A stretch of DNA of 39,983 nucleotides from an uncultured Collinsella sp. GTDB taxonomy: Bacteria; Actinomycetota; Coriobacteriia; Coriobacteriales; Coriobacteriaceae. The translations under genes were made by a program, and so were the position numbers. Where the stretch lies: positions 1-39,983 of the forward strand of contig CAUFMB010000018.1 of the NCBI GenBank assembly GCA_959026535.1, read 5' to 3'. The notes under the pieces are model-generated. The model was not told where the DNA came from. It ran no database searches and worked only from the letters and a program-made list of their open reading frames with translations. The stretch's first letter is position 1. The number at the start of each line of letters is the position of its first letter. This document shows positions 36,308 to 39,983 of the stretch, in pieces.

Positions 36308-38899
36308 TTACTTGTCGGCAGCGGTCTTTTTGGTAGTCGACTTCTTGGCAGTCGTCTTTTTGGCCGTCGTCTTTTTGGCAGCAGTCTTCTTTGCTGCCGC
36401 GGTCTTCTTCGCCGTGCTCGCCTTGGTCGCAGTCTTGCGGCCGCGGGCGGGCTTCTTCTCCTTGGTCGGGCAGTCCATGTTCACGCAGATGCGCCACGGG
36501 CCGCGCGCGGTGTTGACCACCACGATGGGGGCGCCGCACTCGGGGCAGGTCTCGCCCGTCGCCTCGAGCTTGCCGCGTGCCGGCAGCGGATAGCTCACGC
36601 CACAGTCATCGTAGTTGGTGCAGCGGATAAAGCGCTTGCCGCTCTTCTCGCTCTTGTGCGCGATCAGGTCGCCATGGCGTCCTGCCTCGGCGCACACCTT
36701 GCACTCGCCCACCTTAAGGTCGGGCTCGTAGTTGGTGGGGCACGTCGGGTTCACGCAGATCTCGAAAGCCTTCTGGCGGAACGGCTGGCACTTAATGCGC
36801 GGCGCGCCGCACTCGGGGCACACGGCCGCCTCGCCCTCGAGCGGGCTCACCTTAACGCCGCTCGGCACCGGATAGGTCACATCGCAGTCGGGCCAACCCA
36901 TGCAGCCGATAAAGCTGCCACGGGTCTTGGCGCTCGTCTTCATAACCAAGTCCTTGCCGCACTTGGGGCAAGCGCCCACGCGCGCATCGGCCGTGACGGC
37001 GTCGCTGATGGCGTCGCCCAGCTCCTGCGTGTGCTTGAGCAGCTCGTCGAGCACGCCAGCCAGTAGCGCGCGCGAGTGCGTCACGACATGCTCTTCGGTA
37101 TCCTCGCCGCGCTCCACACGGGTCATGTCGCCGTCGAGCTCACTGGTCATATCGGGGCTCGTGATGCGCGGGGCAAACTGCGTCAGTGCGTCGATGATGG
37201 CGATGCCCAGCTGGCTCGGCTCAACGGGATCATTTTTGAGATAGCGCACGGCATACAGGCGCTCGATGATGCTCGCGCGCGTGGACTTGGTGCCCAGGCC
37301 GCGCTTTTCCATCTCCTGCACGAGCTTGCCCTGGCTATAGCGCGCGGGCGGCTCGGTCTGCTTGGCCTCGAGCTTGATGTCGAACACGTCAACCGTATCG
37401 CCCTGCTCAAGCGGCGGCATCTGTTCGTCACGCTTAAGGCCATACGGATAGGCTTCGCGGAAGCCCGGAGTCACGAGCACGTCACCCGAAGCCACAAACG
37501 GCTCGCCGTTGACGTCGAGCTCGAGCTTGGTGTTCTCGATGGTCGCGGGGCCCATAAGCGTCGCCAGGAAACGGCGGGCAATGAGGTCGTAAAGCTTACG
37601 CTGGCCGCCATCGAGCGTGGACGGATCGCCCTCGCCCGTGGGGTAGATGGGCGGGTGGTCGGTGGTCTCGACCTTGCCGCGCGTGGGCTTCATAGGACCG
37701 GCGAGCACCTTTTTGCACACGGGTGCCAGCGCCGGATTAATCTTTGCCAGGTCGCTTACCACGGCGCCCAGATCGAGCGTCGCGGGGTATACGGTGTTGT
37801 CGACACGCGGATAGCTGATAAGGCCCGCCATGTAGAGAGACTCGGCGATACGCATGGTACGTGCAGGCGAGATACCCTCGGCTGCGGCGGCAGCCTGCAG
37901 CGAGGTGGTCGCAAACGGCGTAGGCGGTTGCTGTTTGCGCGAGCGCTTGGTCACCGCGGCGACGGTTGCCGTCTTGACACCGTCGACGTTGCCATACGCC
38001 GTCTCGGCAGCATCCTTGTCGGTAAAACGCGTCGTCTTGTGCGCAATCTTAAAGCGGTCGTCCTCGGCAGCGCCCTGCGCGGCACCCATGCCGCGAATCT
38101 GCCAATAATCCTCGGGCACAAACGCCATGCGTTCGCGCTCGCGCTCGACCACCAAGGCGAGCGTCGGGGTCTGTACGCGGCCGGCGGAGCGCACGTTGCC
38201 AAAGCCGCCAAACTTGGCGAGCGTCAGGTAGCGCGTGAGCACCGCGCCCCAAATGAGGTCGATGTGCTGGCGGCTCTCGCCGGCGTCGGCCAGGTTCTGG
38301 TCAAGCGAGACAAGGTTATCGAAGGCCTGCGTGATCTCAGCCTTGGTAAACGAAGAATACTGAGCGCGGGCGACCGGCAAGTCGGGCGCCACCTCGCGCA
38401 CCTTATTGAGGGCGTCCGAACCGATCAGCTCGCCCTCACGGTCGAAGTCCGTGGCGATGATGACGCTGTCAGACTTCTTGGCGAGGTTCTTGAGCGAGCG
38501 GATGAGCTCCTTCTCGGCCGGCAGCTTAATGACGGGCGCCCAGGTGAGATATGGCAGGCTCTCGAGCTTCCAGCCCTTGATGGAGATACCGTCGGCAAGA
38601 AACGGCTTGCGTTTGGTGTCGTAGGGCGGACGAGCCAGTCCATCGGGTATGTCGGCCGGCAGCATCTCGCCGTCCTCGGTGACCGAATACCAGCCCAACT
38701 TTTTATCGAACAGTACACTGTCGCAAAAATCGGGTGCAAGGATGTGACCGGCAAGGCCGATCGTCACGCACTCCTCGCCCTTCCACTCAAAACGGTAGAT
38801 GGCGGTGTTGTATACCTTGTCCTTTTTGGGCTTGCCCGTGGACAGGCGCTCGGCGATCTGACGCGCGGCGTCGTTTTTCTCGGCGATGATGAGCTTCAA
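36308..38899 (-). CDS. type IA DNA topoisomerase, TopoIII/archaeal-like, with zinc ribbons and Lys/Ala tail
   Basis: 863 residues from a TTG at 38899 (AGGAG seven bases upstream). Toprim: KLIIAEKNDAARQIAERLS and IIATDFDREGELIG (D151, D153, E155). NVRSAGRVQTPTLALVVERE, then GLISYPRVDNTVYP with catalytic Tyr363; SYPR is seen in TopoIII and archaeal enzymes, whereas bacterial TopA has YMRTDS. The rest of the ring is present (RGLGTKSTRASIIERL, THSRALL region). Four C-terminal zinc ribbons begin at CPKCGKDLV, CPECGAPRIKC, CKVCAEAGR and CPECGAPIVVV. The last 50 residues repeat AKKT/AAKKTT, like a histone H1 tail. It probably relaxes negative supercoils; whether it is the only topoisomerase I is unknown. 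Confidence 0.92.
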   Translation of the reverse strand: MKLIIAEKNDAARQIAERLSTGKPKKDKVYNTAIYRFEWKGEECVTIGLAGHILAPDFCDSVLFDKKLGWYSVTEDGEMLPADIPDGLARPPYDTKRKPFLADGISIKGWKLESLPYLTWAPVIKLPAEKELIRSLKNLAKKSDSVIIATDFDREGELIGSDALNKVREVAPDLPVARAQYSSFTKAEITQAFDNLVSLDQNLADAGESRQHIDLIWGAVLTRYLTLAKFGGFGNVRSAGRVQTPTLALVVERERERMAFVPEDYWQIRGMGAAQGAAEDDRFKIAHKTTRFTDKDAAETAYGNVDGVKTATVAAVTKRSRKQQPPTPFATTSLQAAAAAEGISPARTMRIAESLYMAGLISYPRVDNTVYPATLDLGAVVSDLAKINPALAPVCKKVLAGPMKPTRGKVETTDHPPIYPTGEGDPSTLDGGQRKLYDLIARRFLATLMGPATIENTKLELDVNGEPFVASGDVLVTPGFREAYPYGLKRDEQMPPLEQGDTVDVFDIKLEAKQTEPPARYSQGKLVQEMEKRGLGTKSTRASIIERLYAVRYLKNDPVEPSQLGIAIIDALTQFAPRITSPDMTSELDGDMTRVERGEDTEEHVVTHSRALLAGVLDELLKHTQELGDAISDAVTADARVGACPKCGKDLVMKTSAKTRGSFIGCMGWPDCDVTYPVPSGVKVSPLEGEAAVCPECGAPRIKCQPFRQKAFEICVNPTCPTNYEPDLKVGECKVCAEAGRHGDLIAHKSEKSGKRFIRCTNYDDCGVSYPLPARGKLEATGETCPECGAPIVVVNTARGPWRICVNMDCPTKEKKPARGRKTATKASTAKKTAAAKKTAAKKTTAKKTTAKKSTTKKTAADK

Positions 38900-38953
38900 A
38901 AGAGGCTCCTATCTCGTATCTCTGCGGCTGCGCCCGCACTTGCAGCGGCCGAC

Positions 38954-39637
38954 TTACGCCCTTGCTTGCTCAATCTGCCCGATGAGCCAATCGCACCAGG
39001 CATCCATGCCCTCGCCCTTGCGAGCACTCACGGCAAACCGCGGCGCCTGCGGATTGAGGTCATCGAGTGTCTTAGTATACCCATCCATGTCAAAATCGAA
39101 AGCCGGGGCCACGTCGACCTTGTTGAGCAGCTGTGCGCCGGCGTGCTGGAAGATGCCCGGGTACTTGATGGGCTTGTCGTCGCCCTCGGGCACCGAGAGG
39201 ATCATGATGGACAGGTTCTCGCCCAGGTCAAAGTCGACCGGGCAGACCAGGTTGCCCACGTTTTCGATAAAGATGACGTCGATGTTTTGAAGGCCCACCG
39301 CCTGGTCGAACGCGTCAACGGCCTCCATGATCATGTTACCCTCGAGGTGGCACAGGCCGCCCGTGTTGATCTGGATGGCGGGCATGCCGGCTTCCTTCAT
39401 GGTGATGGCGTCGACATCCGAGGCGATATCGCCCTCGATGACGGCACAGCGCAGGCCGGCCTTGTCGCGCAGGCGCTCGTTGGTGCCCAGGATCGTGGTG
39501 GTCTTGCCCGAACCGGGGCTCGACAAGACGTTGATCACATAGGTGTTTGTCTCTTTAAATCGCTGACGCAACTGATCTGCCAGGCGCTCGTTGCGCGACA
39601 GAATCGGCGACGCGATATCAATCGTTTTCTCGGCCAT
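38954..39637 (-). CDS. hypB: hydrogenase nickel incorporation GTPase HypB
   Basis: 227 residues from the ATG at 39637 (AGGAG nine bases upstream; a GTG three codons earlier overlaps it). SIMIBI-class GTPase: NVLSSPGSGKTTTILGTNER (P-loop), VIEGDIASDVDA, INTGGLCHLEGNMI (the Cys-His metal site between subunits), FIENVGNLVCPVDFDLGE and LLNKVDVAP (NKxD). With HypA it delivers nickel to [NiFe]-hydrogenase. There is no N-terminal His-rich stretch. Overall order hypA-hypB on the minus strand, 55 bp apart; the hydrogenase genes are not in the window. Confidence 0.95.
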   Translation of the reverse strand: MAEKTIDIASPILSRNERLADQLRQRFKETNTYVINVLSSPGSGKTTTILGTNERLRDKAGLRCAVIEGDIASDVDAITMKEAGMPAIQINTGGLCHLEGNMIMEAVDAFDQAVGLQNIDVIFIENVGNLVCPVDFDLGENLSIMILSVPEGDDKPIKYPGIFQHAGAQLLNKVDVAPAFDFDMDGYTKTLDDLNPQAPRFAVSARKGEGMDAWCDWLIGQIEQARA

Positions 39638-39692
39638 ACTCGGCACTCCTTACTTTGGCCCCTTTATACCCCATCACCAGATGGCTAGCGGG

Positions 39693-39983
39693 CTAATCGT
39701 CGGGGGTTTCAATTTCGATACTCGCGATATCGAGCTCGCGGCCGCGCAGTAGGTGCACGTTGGCACCACCACACTGGGGACAGCGACAGTGGAAGCGATC
39801 GTGGTCGAAAACCTCGCCGCAGTCCAGACACTCGCTTTGTGGATGGACCTCCTCCACGGCAAGCTCGCAGCCTCGCGTGAGCGGGTCCTCATCGCGAAAT
39901 GTCTCCCACGCAAAGTCAAGCGCCTCGCGCACAACTTCGGTCATATCCCCGATACGCAGCGTTACCAAAACGGCGCGCGAGGC
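39693..39983 (-). CDS. hypA: hydrogenase maturation zinc/nickel protein HypA (cut by the window edge)
   Basis: The visible part gives 96 residues, read in from beyond 39983: ASRAVLVTLRIGDMTEVVRE, ALDFAWETFRDEDPLTRGCE, then the zinc motif CLDCGEVFDHDRFHCRCPQC and GRELDIASIEIE. HypA proteins have about 113-118 residues and a nickel-binding N-terminal MHE motif, which lies outside the window; a TTG at 39968 in frame is too late to be the start. It partners HypB encoded just downstream. Confidence 0.92.
   Translation of the reverse strand, partial: ASRAVLVTLRIGDMTEVVREALDFAWETFRDEDPLTRGCELAVEEVHPQSECLDCGEVFDHDRFHCRCPQCGGANVHLLRGRELDIASIEIETPDD

Noticed and set aside
37076..39688. A plus-strand open frame of 870 codons opposite the topoisomerase and hypB genes
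   Set aside because: It mirrors two well-conserved genes on the other strand and shows no family motif; GC-rich codon use often leaves antisense frames open.

Overview
The window looks like chromosome from a gut Coriobacteriia, most likely Collinsella or a close relative. This is an inference from high-GC coding, mannose-family PTS operons with an embedded yajC, an amino-sugar/galactose catabolic region, hypA/hypB, and several short palindromic repeats between genes. No plasmid, phage or CRISPR genes were seen. One complete insertion sequence (IS3 family) is present.

Layout. (1) 1-2606: the stop-truncated start of a lactose/cellobiose-type PTS IIC gene, divergent from a two-gene unit (TIM-barrel-like protein and GntR/UTRA regulator). 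(2) 2619-2919: an unusual array of eight 15-bp repeats in strictly alternating orientation at a 40-bp pitch. (3) 3039-5625: DeoR regulator divergent from galactose mutarotase, then an orphan PTS IIB whose phosphoacceptor His is a Tyr. (4) 5715-5893: tRNA-Thr(CGT) with promoter and terminator. (5) 5903-6474: a hypothetical gene split by a dinucleotide-run frameshift. (6) 6902-17110: the main catabolic block: YhcH-like protein, a nagA remnant, LacC-like kinase, LacX-like epimerase, flavodoxin, intact nagA, agaS, a GntR/UTRA regulator, and a PTS operon (IIA-yajC-IIB-IIC-IID). Together these read as uptake of N-acetylgalactosamine (or a related amino sugar), deacetylation (NagA), deamination/isomerisation to tagatose-6-P (AgaS) and phosphorylation (LacC-like); the tagatose-bisphosphate aldolase is not in the window. 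Two DasR/NagR-like operators tie agaS and the PTS operon to the GntR regulator.

(7) 17659-24899: a DUF2975-like membrane protein with an HTH partner, a membrane-anchored SurA-like protein, and a tight four-gene run (3-hydroxyisobutyrate-dehydrogenase-like protein with a Cys/His-rich tail, small membrane protein, HEAT-repeat protein, isocitrate/isopropylmalate dehydrogenase), then DegV and long-form HPF. (8) 25217-28901: a solute-binding-like lipoprotein with a long leader and strong promoter, a MITE-like inverted repeat, a protein with a Vsr/DUF559-like C-terminus, and ComFC. (9) 29004-32504: the overlapping run tmk-holB-ricT, with a very long basic tail on RicT. (10) 32591-39983: a serine hydrolase lipoprotein ending inside a palindromic repeat, a zinc-ribbon membrane protein, the IS3 element with a 3-bp target duplication, an archaeal/TopoIII-style topoisomerase with a Lys/Ala tail, hypB, and hypA cut by the right edge.

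The strongest candidates for something new are the alternating repeat array, the metal-binding-like tail on the dehydrogenase, the His-to-Tyr orphan IIB and the mobile palindromes that supply stop codons to their host genes. All family assignments come from reading motifs by eye; no database search was possible.
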